Origin: Trichoplax sp. H2
Lineage: Eukaryota; Placozoa; Uniplacotomia; Trichoplacea
Assembly: GCA_003344405.1 (NCBI GenBank)
Contig: NOWV01000015.1
Coordinates: forward strand, 682,001 to 746,000
DNA length: 64,000 nucleotides
Direction of reading: 5' to 3'
Shown: one piece after another, positions 1 through 12,200 of the stretch
How the letters are laid out: each line of letters starts with the position of its first letter
Numbering within the stretch: position 1 is the first letter of the stretch
Notes under the pieces: generated by a model
Told to the model about the DNA's origin: nothing
Database searches by the model: none
What the model saw: the letters and a program-made list of their open reading frames with translations, nothing else
Program-made: the position numbers and the translations under genes

Positions 1-821
1 TTATAAACTGATATACTGTATACTAAATATACTGAAAAAGTGATGACTTTATCGCTATATGTATTGTATTTATAGTAGGTACGAGATCAATCGCAGTAAG
101 CAGTTTCTAAAGTTAAGCATTTTACGCTCTCATTTACAAATATCAAATTCTATTGATTACAATACTATGCGACGTCCTGTATGTATGGTGATAGTGAGAG
201 TAGTAATCCCATCACTTCATACATGTGTAAAGACAACTGTAATAGCTGATTTCTGAAGTTAGAGATTTATTTTTTAAATTTATAGACTGCAATACAAAAT
301 GTAAATACAAGTATACGAGTCTAAATAACAACAACTAATTTTGAAATTGAGAACTTTTTACCCTCTGGTTTGTCCAATTTCAATACCATTTCGACTGTAC
401 TGTATATAATGAATAAACCATCGTCTGTAAGATAATTTGATAGAAATACATAATGATGTTAGACCGTACGTATGTAAAAAAGTATGTATTTTTGAAGCAT
501 TATAGTCAAATAAGCTATACGCCTACGTTTTTACTGATGATAATCATGAGCCTTTAGAAAAATAACATATTTTTCTAAAAAGCCCCAGCCTAATAACCTT
601 CTGTTTCTAATATGGTATCAACCTTCTCATATCTTGTTTGCTATAAATTATTAATTGGATATATCTAATGAATTAACTTTCGATATTTAAGATTCAACTT
701 TTTTATAATAACAATGAATGTGAAACGGAGGTTAAGATTACTAAATACGATACCGTACTTGTGGCTATGTATGGAATTTTAAATTATTAACTGTTAAATA
801 TATTGCCAACCCTAATGCTAG
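1..821. other. No coding exon recognised; probable OGA upstream intron
   Basis: This AT-rich stretch precedes the first visible OGA exon. I looked for the GVVE-coding start exon of OGA and did not find it. A short open frame at 59-256 resembles no known protein and has no splice support. It is most simply intron sequence of OGA. Confidence 0.5.
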
Positions 822-3800
822 GTTTCTACGGCAAGCCGTGGAGTTTCGAGCAGCGCAAGACTTTATTTTCAAAGTAAGCGATATTTCATATTTTAGATAA
901 ACGCATGCATTTGACATTACTAGTCTAAGATATTGTAGTGCAAATCAACTAAATAAATATAATAATAAGACATTACTCTCATATGTATAAATATAATCTA
1001 ACATAGTTTTATACGTAGGTAGTAATTACTGATCTTGCAGCCCGAAATTAATTCCAATTCATTTAAACCCTAAAAAAATACGTTACATTTAAAGTATTTT
1101 ACGTTAGCATACATTACACTCTTATTACGTGATATGCAGATCTTTGTAGTCCTTTTGAACGTCATAGAAATAAGTAATAGCTGGTTTATTAATCAGTTGT
1201 TATTTATTTTTCAATAACTATTACAGCATGGCCAAGTGGGGGTTAAATACGTATATGTACGGGCCTAAAGATGATGAGAAGCACCGTGCTGCATGGAAGC
1301 AAGCTTATTCCAAGCGTGAAGGGGGTAAACTCCTATTTGCGAAATTATTTAAATCTAAATCGTTAAAATTAATGGTACATATCACTCTATAAGGGTCTTT
1401 GCTTTTTATTTAAATCTCACAGATAGCCTACGAGCTCTAATACGGGCAGCTGAAGAGAGTGGCATTTTATTCATTTATGCTATCTCACCAGGTGTTGATA
1501 TTACATATTCCAGTAATCGTGATATGAAATTTCTAAAAGACAAGCTTGATCAGGTGGGTAGTTTTTTAATGCTTTCAAACTTTATTTTAATATCTAATGA
1601 AATTGGCATTGGGTGTGCCTATAATATTAATCTTTGGAAAGCACTTGGGTAATACTCTGATAAGTAGCCTTGAATTGTTCCATAACTAAATAATACGACT
1701 TCTTTTAGAAGAAATAGGTTCATCAGTATTTATGCATATTTTTCTACTTAACTGTTTACCATTAGCTGTATAATCGCCGTATTTGTTAACGATCAACATT
1801 TATAATGGACATATGGGTATTGTAGTCATCATGCGAGTATGTCACAAATAATGTCTTATCTTATTTTACTCTTTTGACGTACACGTGATATACTAAAATA
1901 TTATAACTTTACGTGTATTCAGATACAAAATTACAATTACAATTTAAAATCTGTGATGTTCGCATATTAAATATCCTTAGAATGTATTAAAAGCAATTAT
2001 TTGAAACTGACGAGGTATAACGATCACTTCTCATAATGATTCGTAGATTCGAAATTTTGGCTGTAATTCCTTTGCTATATTCTTCGATGATATCGATACT
2101 GTTATGTGCTTACAAGATCAAGAAGAGTTTGAGTCCTTTGCTGCTGCACAAGTAGAAGTTACGAATGAGATATATAAATATCTAGGGATGCCAGCTAACT
2201 TTCTATTTTGCCCTACTGGTATAAGTACCGTTTCGATAGATTCGATATGAATATTTGATTGTCGTATTTTCTTTATTTGCCGCATGGGTAAATTACTTTT
2301 ATTTCTTTACTTAGAATACTGTGCTGCTCGAGCAGATCCGAATGTTAAAGAATCTAAATATTTAGTTACTGTAGGTACTGGCTTACATTCTGATATCCAT
2401 ATAATGTGGACAGGTATGTATCATATAACTACTGTACCTAACTGATGAAATATTAACGGGTCCTGATGATGCAATTATTATTTTCGGTACATTGAAGGTC
2501 CTAAAGTAGTCTCTAACAAAATTAGCGTAGAGTCTATACTGGAACTACAGACAGTTCTTCGGCGAAAACCTGTAATATGGGATAATATTCATGCCAATGA
2601 CTATGAACAAGGTAGACTTAACCTTGGTCCCTACGATTGTAGACCTGCAGAACTAATGGAATCATTGAATGGAATATTCACAAACCCTAATTGCGAATTT
2701 GAACTTAATTACGTACCGATAAGAACATTTTCTTTATGGTGTCAAAGTAAATGTACCAGATTTAACTACGATGTTGAAAAAGCGCTAGAACAATCAATTA
2801 GAGAGTGGACTGAAGAATTTTGTATTCCTCGACTGCCCGATGGATATCTCTTAGAAGCTGATACTTCTGATACTAACGTAAATGAATACATGGATGATGA
2901 AATGCAATCCGACTCAAGACCAATTTCTCCAGCAAATTCAATGGAAACTGATAAAGATGAACTAACAGTAAAAGATATCAGATTGCTAGTTGAGCTATTT
3001 TATCTCCCCCAAAAGCATGGCAAGACTGCCAATGACCTCCTAGCTCAAGCAAAGTGGTTAAAGTCGAACTTTAGAATAGCAGCACTATCTAGAAAGCCGA
3101 ATGATACTTCAGAGGGTAGCAACCTGGACGAGCATAATACTGACTATATTGCTGCAAAGGTAATGATAACTCAATAAATTAGCTTAGTCATGCAAAGATT
3201 GCACAGTTAGACATTAAATCGTTAATAAAAATACAACTTCATTGCTAAATAATGCGATAGAATGAAAACTTTATCATTTTGAAAAGCATTATTAAAGTTG
3301 GCGTAACATTATTGCCCACATGTTATACAATCCATCGATACTTTTAAATCATTTACTAACTCCGGATCTACCCTTTGTTTTCCCAAATATTTCATCTATT
3401 TCATTTCATTACGAATTACATTATGATATTAAGGGAATCGCGTATACTGCATAACTATTCTGAACTATAAAGTACAACTAGATTATAAGTTTCACTTCAA
3501 CTGATAGAACACTCATCATTATTGTCTTGGAATACAGGAATGGGATAAAAGATTTTCTAAATTTCGATCAATATGCCAAATTATTCATCAATTCGGGGAT
3601 CGCTTGATGACATGTCGAAATCGTGTACTGCTTTATGAAGTATACAACTACGTTGCAGATCTATGCGGAATCTTATATCATCTAATATCACGAATTCATT
3701 CTTTAGGTGAGATATTAAAGGTAGCTCCAGTTAAAACTATTACCTTTTACGTAGCATTAATTACGTTATTTACTTACCAATGATAGCAAATCCAGAAAAG

Positions 3801-5141
3801 CTGGAGAAAAGGAGTGACTCAGAACAAAGTTCTTTTCGCTATGGTGGCTTTGTAGGCGATATTCATGTAATACAGGAATACATGGTGTGCCATGCCAGAT
3901 ATGATATCTATCGATTTTATTTAATTGCTTTTATCTATATTTAGCGCCTCATAGTAAGCACTGATGAATACGAAGAATCAACGTTAAAGAATTCTGATGC
4001 GTATGTGATACGCCCATTTATGCCATCAGATGAAGTAATCACATTTGGCTTGACCGAAACTTATAGATCTTGTATCACTTATACTGTTAAATTCATTGTA
4101 TTGTTTAGGAGACTCTGTATGATTTATGTCTGAAATCATGCATTGAAAATTCCAATGGCGATGAAATTTACAAAAGAGAACCAAGGATTATTGGCGATAG
4201 GTAATAAATCGAATCTAGAATGAGGCGCTTATTATGAGTAGAATACAGTGGTATTCAATAATATTGGTATCTGTTTGAACATTGTAAAATTATAGGGATC
4301 TAGGAGCATATATTTACTTACATCCAGAGTATATTTACGTACTGGAAGATGACCGAGATAAAATCTGTGGCTATCTATGCGGTGCATTAGATTCTAAACA
4401 GTTCTATGAGCGATATGAATCGGAGTGGTTAACGCAAGTATGAGCAAGAAGATGATAAAAAATTAAAGCAGGTATAATCTAATATTAATCTGTCTTGAAA
4501 CTAGATCCGTGATCGTCACCCCCAACCTGAAAATGATATTGCGTCCTGGACTCCAGAAGAGGTCTGCTCATTACTCATTAGTATGCCTGTAATATCTTTG
4601 TTATCGAACTTCCTGATTGGTATTCCAAATATCCTGATCTACTATAGATTGTAGCGAATTCTTTTTATAATTTTACGCCACCAACGGATGTGTCTGTATT
4701 GTATCTGTCACATTTGGAAGCTAGATTTGATTCATCTGTTCCGGTCAGTTTAGGGCTTATAAAAATGTGTTTAATGTTAATTCAACTTAAGTTACTAATT
4801 CTACAAAATTTATATTAATTCCTATTTATAACATCCCCATTCTATAAAACCTGACAGTTTTGCTTTATCATAACACTATAGGAAAAGGTCATAAAAAGAA
4901 TAATTCGATTTATACTTGAACAATTGAAAGCTAAAGGTTAGTTTATGTACATTTGCATCCTCTTAATGTAAACTAACCATTGCTTGATTTCTTAATGGAA
5001 GGGTCATATGGAGCATCAATGCTAATCGATTCATGGAGGACTAATCTCCGCAGAATATTTACGTCAATGGGTTTTGTAGACCTGCAAGAGTACAGTTGGA
5101 TGTCTGAACAAAAGTGCATGATTGCTATTAAATTAATGTAG
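822..5141 (+). CDS. OGA: O-GlcNAcase (protein O-GlcNAcase, GH84), 5'-partial, multi-exon
   Basis: Removes O-linked N-acetylglucosamine from nuclear and cytosolic proteins. Exons seen: 822-873, 1227-1324, 1423-1553, 2047-2218, 2315-2413, 2498-3159, 3538-3706, 3787-3884, 3945-4034, 4109-4200, 4296-4437, 4505-4588, 4648-4743 (approx.), 4882-4936, 5002-5141. The GH84 part shows [24 protein letters not shown], the catalytic aspartate pair in [18 protein letters not shown] and [12 protein letters not shown]. The acidic linker follows (about 2830-2960), then the stalk helices and a C-terminal acetyltransferase-like domain ([16 protein letters not shown]), ending at TAG 5141. The exon carrying the start codon and the GVVE residues before GFYG was not found between 1 and 821, so the gene probably begins outside the window. 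The 4438-4647 part is odd (see findings). Family identity is very sure; exact splicing near 4.4-4.7 kb is not. Confidence 0.94.
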
Positions 5142-6116
5142 CCGATACTGTGTTTATGGTCAGATTGTTTAGTGCAAAATATAATTATATGGTATTATTG
5201 TTGAATACTTTGCTTTTCATGCTGCATGATTTTAGTACACATTTCGGGCATATATACATATATATATCTATATCTATATATACTCGTATAATATATTTAT
5301 ATATTGATATGATTGTTCCGGCAAAACATCAGTGATCACAATGTATTATAAGAGTCAACCATTTTATTTTATATTAATGTTATTTCTCATATATAGTCGA
5401 ATTCTTATCTCCACAGCAATTTATCTCTGAAAGTTAATAAATATCTACCTTTATTCTGAAGTTACAAAGGGCTACATAAAATTTTTTTCCCAAACAATCT
5501 CCGAATTAACCAGCATGAAGATACTTTATTGTCATATAATTGTTGCCAAAAATGTCCTCTAAGTTAGATTAGATGCCTATCAAATACTTCGTTAATGTAT
5601 CCATTTTCTAATTGTAGCACAGGATTTGTTTCAAGCATGTGGAGTTTAATAGTTTAAATCAAAAAATTAAATACTGTATGAGATATATTGCCAGATGTAG
5701 TTTATTATAATTTATGTTAAAAATTCTTAACAACAGTCAAATGTACAAGTTTAATTGTAGCTTACAACAATTCACAGGAGAACAAGTTTTTTTCTTACAA
5801 ATTAAATTCTGTATTGGACTGTTGTCGAGTGCAATAATGAAGCCTGCTTCACATGTAATTGAAAATGCTTTAACGAATATCATCAGATATTCTAGTACTC
5901 TAACATAACCTACCTTATAACCATCTATTCGAGACAATTAAATATCTCTGATTAGCACTGAGCTAATTTGGATGTATATATCGTCTGCGCTTCGACAGTA
6001 GAATGTAGGTAATTTTATTTTAAATCATAGATATTTACATTATGAGCATTTACTGCAATATACGTTAGGTCGTAATGTATAGCAATTATCAGTAATTATA
6101 CTTGATAATTATATTA
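5142..6116. other. Spacer between OGA and POMK (convergent 3' ends)
   Basis: OGA (+) and POMK (-) face each other across this spacer. It carries a short TA-rich microsatellite around 5250-5300. An AATAAA-like element near 5432 could serve OGA, and a TTTATT near 6013 (AATAAA on the minus strand) could serve POMK. No further gene was seen. Confidence 0.5.
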
Positions 6117-7178
6117 TCACACAGTATAAAACTTTTTAATGCGATAATACTCTTTTAATATTTGTGATGATGTTGGCCGTAGCTTCGGATTTATTAACCG
6201 GCATAACTTATGCAATGGCCTTAACTCATGTAAAATGGTTAAACATACAGGACAATCATTACTTGTTAAGATATACTCTGTCACTTTAGGTAATTTCCAG
6301 ATATCAGTTTTTTCATCGTAGCCAAGCATTTGGCTGTCGTTAAAAGGAAGAGATGGATAAGGCCAAAGTTGTTCTGGAGCAACAAAATCTCCAAATAACT
6401 GTCTACGACCGCATTTAATCAATTGATTATTTAAACGGTCGACGTAAGGCAATGCATCAACATCATTGAGTATCATTCGAAGATCTTGAGAAATGACATA
6501 TTGTGATAGAGTTTTGATGAGATTATTGGAATCGCACATAACCAATGTCCCTCTAGGGCTGTTATGTAAGAAATGAATAATATTAACATAATCTAGAGCG
6601 AGTTGATATCGAATGTTGGCATTATGGCTAATATTTAATTGCTGTAAAATAGTTTGTATGTTATCAGCTGAGCCATATGGATGATATTCTGTGATTACAT
6701 GATGATTACACATACCCAAAAATTTAATAACAAATGGAGATGATTGCAATGATATTATCATTGAGATACCATGCATGAAATCTGGTCGATAATGATGATT
6801 AGCTAATATCGATAAGGCTACAGAATAGGAATTCCATTTCGCTAAGTATACATCACGAATTGCACCAGAACCAATTTGTTGCTTTACTAATAAATGATCA
6901 CGAAGAATATTGCAATCAAGCCAGCGTCGACAAGTGATCCAATGATTGAATGTAAATGATCCATTAGGGCAAGGTCGACATTTATTGTAGATTACTTTGA
7001 GTGCATTGCCTTGACAGTAGCAATTTGAATTGTTAGTTAAGGGCTTCCATCTAGGCTTATAACAACTTGTATTCGTACTTGATAGGACAAGTTGACGAAT
7101 TAGCAAGCCAATGTTAGGTAGTATACAGATGATAATAATGGTCAATGCAAGCTTAATCATTGACAATGAATGGTCCAT
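6117..7178 (-). CDS. POMK: Protein O-mannose kinase (POMK/SGK196), single exon
   Basis: Phosphorylates the 6-position of O-mannose in the core M3 glycan of alpha-dystroglycan-type proteins in the ER. The 353-residue intronless frame is close to the human length (350). Residues 8-31 form a type II signal anchor, a Cys-rich lumenal stretch follows (39-90), then the atypical kinase domain from about 96. Family hallmarks visible are GSGAIRDVYLAKW (glycine loop), TEYHPYGS, MCDSNNLIKTLSQY in place of the usual HRD loop, NDVDALP in place of DFG, GDFVAPEQLWPY and YDEKTDIWKLP. These match the vertebrate POMK pattern almost residue for residue. Its presence implies that matriglycan-type core M3 processing exists in this animal (inference). 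Confidence 0.95.
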   Translation of the reverse strand: MDHSLSMIKLALTIIIICILPNIGLLIRQLVLSSTNTSCYKPRWKPLTNNSNCYCQGNALKVIYNKCRPCPNGSFTFNHWITCRRWLDCNILRDHLLVKQQIGSGAIRDVYLAKWNSYSVALSILANHHYRPDFMHGISMIISLQSSPFVIKFLGMCNHHVITEYHPYGSADNIQTILQQLNISHNANIRYQLALDYVNIIHFLHNSPRGTLVMCDSNNLIKTLSQYVISQDLRMILNDVDALPYVDRLNNQLIKCGRRQLFGDFVAPEQLWPYPSLPFNDSQMLGYDEKTDIWKLPKVTEYILTSNDCPVCLTILHELRPLHKLCRLINPKLRPTSSQILKEYYRIKKFYTV

Positions 7179-7259
7179 GGATCCAGCGTTGTTTATATAA
7201 ACTGATTCATGAAGTTATGATATACCTTAGCTACGAATAACTAGGCAGTAAAGAGTAAT

Positions 7260-8310
7260 AGATATTACTTATTGACAGAGATGTTAACAGTTTTGTCTAC
7301 AAATGAACATGTCGTTGAAAGAATCGCTGATTCGTCCAACTAGCGTAGAGATTCTTAGATAACTTCTATAAATAAAGATGTCAACAGTATTAACTGTCGG
7401 TAAATTAAGACTGAACACGTTAATTTGATCAATCAGTGTGCAGGTGATGGAGTATTTTTACTGACAGAGAAAGGAACTAACAGGGATGCTAAGTGTTTGC
7501 ATGTCCGTCAATAACATGAAAATTCGTTAATTTGATCAGTTAACGTGCAAATACTCCTTATAAGCAAAGATATTCATTATCTTGACTGACGATAAAATAA
7601 GACAGTTGATCGGCTAGTTTATAGAAGATTGGATTTTGACCTAAGCAGAGGCACCGACAGCATTATCGACATATAAATTAAGAGAGAACTCTTTGATTTG
7701 ATCTATCAGCCTTCCAATGTAAGTATGCATATAGACAATGATGTTCATATTTTAGATTGTCGATAAATTACCAGAGAATCAGTCGACCAGCAGCGCAAAA
7801 GACTTGATCTTCTCATGAACAGAGATAGCAATAGTTTTGGTTATCGAACAGTGAAAGAGAACTGGTTAATTTGATAGTTGGAGGTGATCAGGTATTTTTA
7901 TTGATACGAAACAGAAACAAGGGGCTGACAGAGATGTCAACAGTCGATAAATCAAGAGAGCTCACTGATTAGATTAGCCACCATACAGTTTGGATTGTCG
8001 ATAAAATAAGAGAGAATTGATTCATCACCTTGCAGATGATTCGGATCTCGTGACAAAGGGAGCTGCCAGTGGTCTTGGTTGTGGATAAATTAATGAACTT
8101 TGGAGAAAACTGGCTGATCTGATCAGTCTGCGTAGCAATACTTGTCAAAACAAAAATGTTTACAGTCTTAATTGTCGATAAAATAGAGAGAGAATCTGTC
8201 AATCAAAGCGCAGATGATTTGGATTTTTAGCTAGAGAGAGTTGATAGCAGTCTTGATTGTGGATAAGTTGAGAGAAAACTCGTTAATTTGATCAACTAAG
8301 GTGCAGATTG
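7260..8310. repeat. Decayed tandem repeat, unit about 85-95 bp
   Basis: About ten diverged copies share a core resembling TTGTCGATAAATTAAGAG, followed by GAGAACT, TTAATTTGATCA and a GTGCAGATGATT-like tail. Core copies lie near 7395, 7584, 7670, 7755, 7840, 7940, 7990, 8080, 8170 and 8255. Copies differ by substitutions and indels, so this is an old array. A short minus-strand frame inside it (7969-8202) is repeat sequence, not a gene. Confidence 0.75.
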
Positions 8311-9204
8311 TCTGAACATAGACAGTTTGCTGTGCATTATTGGTTATAGCAAAGTTCTTTGCTAACGTTGTACGGAATGTTATCTGGTATCCACTAGTTA
8401 CACACGGTTACCATAGTGTTGCATGATACGCGCTTTTAATTGGTGCTACAATATCAACTGTATTGTACGATTTGCGCACTAGTATAGCAAGTGTTGATGT
8501 TCACCTGCCAGCACCTACCTACCTCAATGGCGGTAGTTGGAGTAAATAAATACAGTAGCATGCATTTACCCTAGCCAATGGATTTTTTCTAGTGGTCTAC
8601 TGCCTACCCTATCATAGTATGCAACACGATTACGTGATTTCTAATAATAAACAAGTCTAATCAATGTGTATGGTTAAAAATAGTAGACTGCATGCAGGTA
8701 TCCAGGCTAATCCAGCTGTGCTAGTTCGACTACCATGGTCAGGGGGCCCCCCATTCATTAACAGTAAGTCGCGGGCATGCCTTTGGTTTATTGTAATTAC
8801 TTGAAGATGGGCTAGAATTACAAGTCATACATGATAGCTCCAACTTGCATTAGCAACGACAAAAATCAACCCATTGAATTGTTAATTAGCCTGAGTTGGA
8901 GAGCAACAGACTAAAGAGTTTAGCGTCCATTCTCGGTTAACCATATTGCTGCTAGTGAAAGGCAACAGCGAGTCTCGACCGTGGTAGGGCATGGTAGAAG
9001 TCATACTGGCCACGATATCACGGCGGTCTCTATATATTCACTAGAGCATTGTAGTCATACATCAGTACCATCACTTCAATATTGACACACAACTAGCAGT
9101 CAGTGAGTCACGCCTCGATTGCCTAGGCATGGCATAACAACCGTGGGTAAAAGAGGCTATTTCTAGTACGCACGCGCACCACCCATCCAAGTTCAAGCAG
9201 TAGA
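8311..9204. other. Intergenic sequence upstream of XPO7
   Basis: Lies between the decayed array and the XPO7 start codon, and is less AT-rich than its surroundings. It probably holds the XPO7 promoter, but no TATA box or other recognisable element stands out. No coding exon was seen. Confidence 0.4.
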
Positions 9205-12200
9205 ATGACCATGGACGATCGCCAGCAGGTAAAAATGGAGGAAAATGATTTGAGTTCAAGATTGGAATAACATGCAAAAAATTGTCAATTTTATGACTAT
9301 ATTATATATTAAAGATGATTAAAATCAATGGAAGCATCCTTATAGTGTAAAATCAAAGTAAAATTTAATTTTATTTGACCTTATTAGATTCTTCGAATTG
9401 AGGCCTTGTGCAAAGATTTATACGAATCGACTGATGCCACGCAAAGAAGTCAAGCACAAGAAGCCTTGGTAGCCATTTCCAATTCTGATAATTGCTTAAC
9501 AGAATGCCAATTTCTGTTAGAACATAGTACAGTAAGTCATTCTATAAGGCATAAATTTATCATAATGGATTCATGATATGGATTGAATCGCCATCGATTG
9601 CCTATCAGTTTGGTTTTACTATTTTTATTAAAAAAAAAAACTATCAAGTTATTCTGCACAGTCTACTGTACGTTGACTAAGACCACTCGCACAGTCATCA
9701 AAACGTTCAGTTATAACTAGGACTGTAAATCCTATACACAGATAGCATTCCCTTTTTACGAGCGAGAAATAACACCTAGTTCAACATTGCAAAGACATGG
9801 TAAAGAAAATGATGGCGTCGAAATGATGCTATAGTGGAAAAGAAAACGCCATGAAGATAATAATGAACAGGCGTCAAGTAGGGTCGATTCTTGCAGTAAT
9901 ACTGGTATCATGCTATATGATGACGACGTAATCGCGTTTGAATAGCCCTAGAATCGCTCTTTTCCTCCCTCCATCGACGAGCAGATGTTTTCGATCTTAC
10001 CATTAAAATCATCATTTTACTCCATTTGACCATGGAAAATAACAAAATGGATCATCCTTATCTATCGTAGGATGATATTAATGATAATATCAACGCATTC
10101 CATGACCAAATCGAGCGTCCATTTTTACTTCATTTTATGATGGTTGTTATTTGCATGCTGCGACGAGAATCAATATTGATGACGCTGATGTAATCAACTG
10201 TTGTTTAGCGTCGACTGATTGGCATCAAATAATTAATCGATGGTGATGACTATTTTCAATTAATGGAGTTTATTTTTTTCTCTCTCTCTTCATTAGTCTC
10301 CCTATGCACAAATGTTTGCCTCGCAATCATTAATCAAGCTAATCTCACGAACGACATCATCGTTACCCTTAAATCATCGATTAGAAATGCGTAAGGATAA
10401 ACAACATAGATTCAATGGATATATCAACACTACAATTCCTTTCTTATCCTATCTGCAGATGCTTTAAATACGTGTTGTTATTATTTTTGACTATTCTAGG
10501 TAATTACTTACTGAACTATCTAGCTACACGACTCAAATTGACCAATTTTGTAGCCCAAGCTTTAATGAAGGTATGATATTAGAATAACCTCTCTTACAAT
10601 GAACAATGTTTATCATCAACGATAAAAATGAAATAACCCTGATAATACTATTTTGAAGCAGTATGTAATTTGTTTTTTTATCATCAACATCATCTAGTTA
10701 TTAGCAAGAATTACCAAGTATAGTTGGTTTGAAATGCAAAAAGAACAATATGTCTTTCAAACTGTTGTAAATGATGTGATGAATAAATTCTTGCAAGGAA
10801 ATTCTATCGATACGTGCGTTATTGGCATTCAGATTTTAACTAATTTAATTATAGAAATGAATCAGGTAAGAGTGGACTAGTTGCAACTTCACACGTTTAT
10901 AATTATGTAGACCATAACGTCTACCATTGCCTTGAATTGGTTTTTTATAGGTTGCTGATCCATCCAGATCGTTTGCCAAACAACGAAAGGTAACATACAT
11001 AAACAAAAACGATTTAAGTATTTTTTATGTCAAACAAGCCCCATTTTAAATCAGTACAAAAATGCATATTATCTTATCGAAAACATTTAGGTTGCAGCGT
11101 CCTTTCGTGATTCAGTACTATTAGATATGTTTAATGTCGCATGCTCATTCCTCAAACAGGTAACTTAATAATATTATATGAATTGAAAATATTATTATCA
11201 ATAATATAAAATACTCTTTATGGGTAAACAACCTTGCACTAAACTAATATTTTTTGCGTTCATAACTTTATCATATCCAATTTTAGTTAACAAAGAAACC
11301 AGTAGATCAAAATAACCAAGAACAAGTAAGTCTTATCATTTTTCGAGATAATAGTAATCAATTATGCTTGAATATGGACTTGATGTAAATTTACTGTGGT
11401 CATCACTTTTTAAAATCTCTAGGTGACCTTAGTTAGCAGTCTATTACAGCTTACTGTGCAAGTATTATCCTTCGATTTTATCGGTTCATGTATAGATGAA
11501 GCATCCGATGACGTTAGCACCGTGCAAATACCAACATCATGGAGACAAGGTAAATTCTAAGATGAATTATTAACGTCCGTCAATAATTTCTTAATGTTAA
11601 CAATAAGCATGCATCTAAAGTGATTGTTGTTCTCCTTTCTTAAACATTCTAAATTGCATTACTGTGTGCTCGTAAGAAGTATCACCATATTTCTTATAGT
11701 TTACTAACATAAAATAATAAATCTTGCTTTTTTTATAGCTTTCCTAGATGGTAGTCTACTGGATCTATTCTTCAACTTGTATGGAGTATTCAATTCATCA
11801 CTAACTGCGTTGGTAAGTCTTCTCAAATAAGTTATGTATGTGATTAAAATCTGGATAAAAATCTCCAATAGTAGATGCTCTTGTAAATATTATTGTAGCA
11901 AAATTCTTGATTGAGCTAAAATTAGTAAGCTACATTGCTTAAAATTCAATATCACTAAGAGCGGTTGTTTACTAATAGTCACTATCATGCTTGGTCCATC
12001 TGGCTTCAGTGAGACGATCTTTATTTAATAACAATGAGCGACCTATTTACCTTAATTCGCTTGTACAAGGAATTAGAAGCGTATTAGAAAAACCTCAGGT
12101 GAATATGAAGTCTATTTTGACAACATGGTACTACCAATTATAGCAAAATTGCCTAATGCCTAAGTTTTCATTACTCTAAATCTCTTACTGATAGTATCTT

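Noticed and set aside
9071-9277. 68-residue minus-strand open frame
   Set aside because: Antisense to the XPO7 start exon, with no family resemblance.
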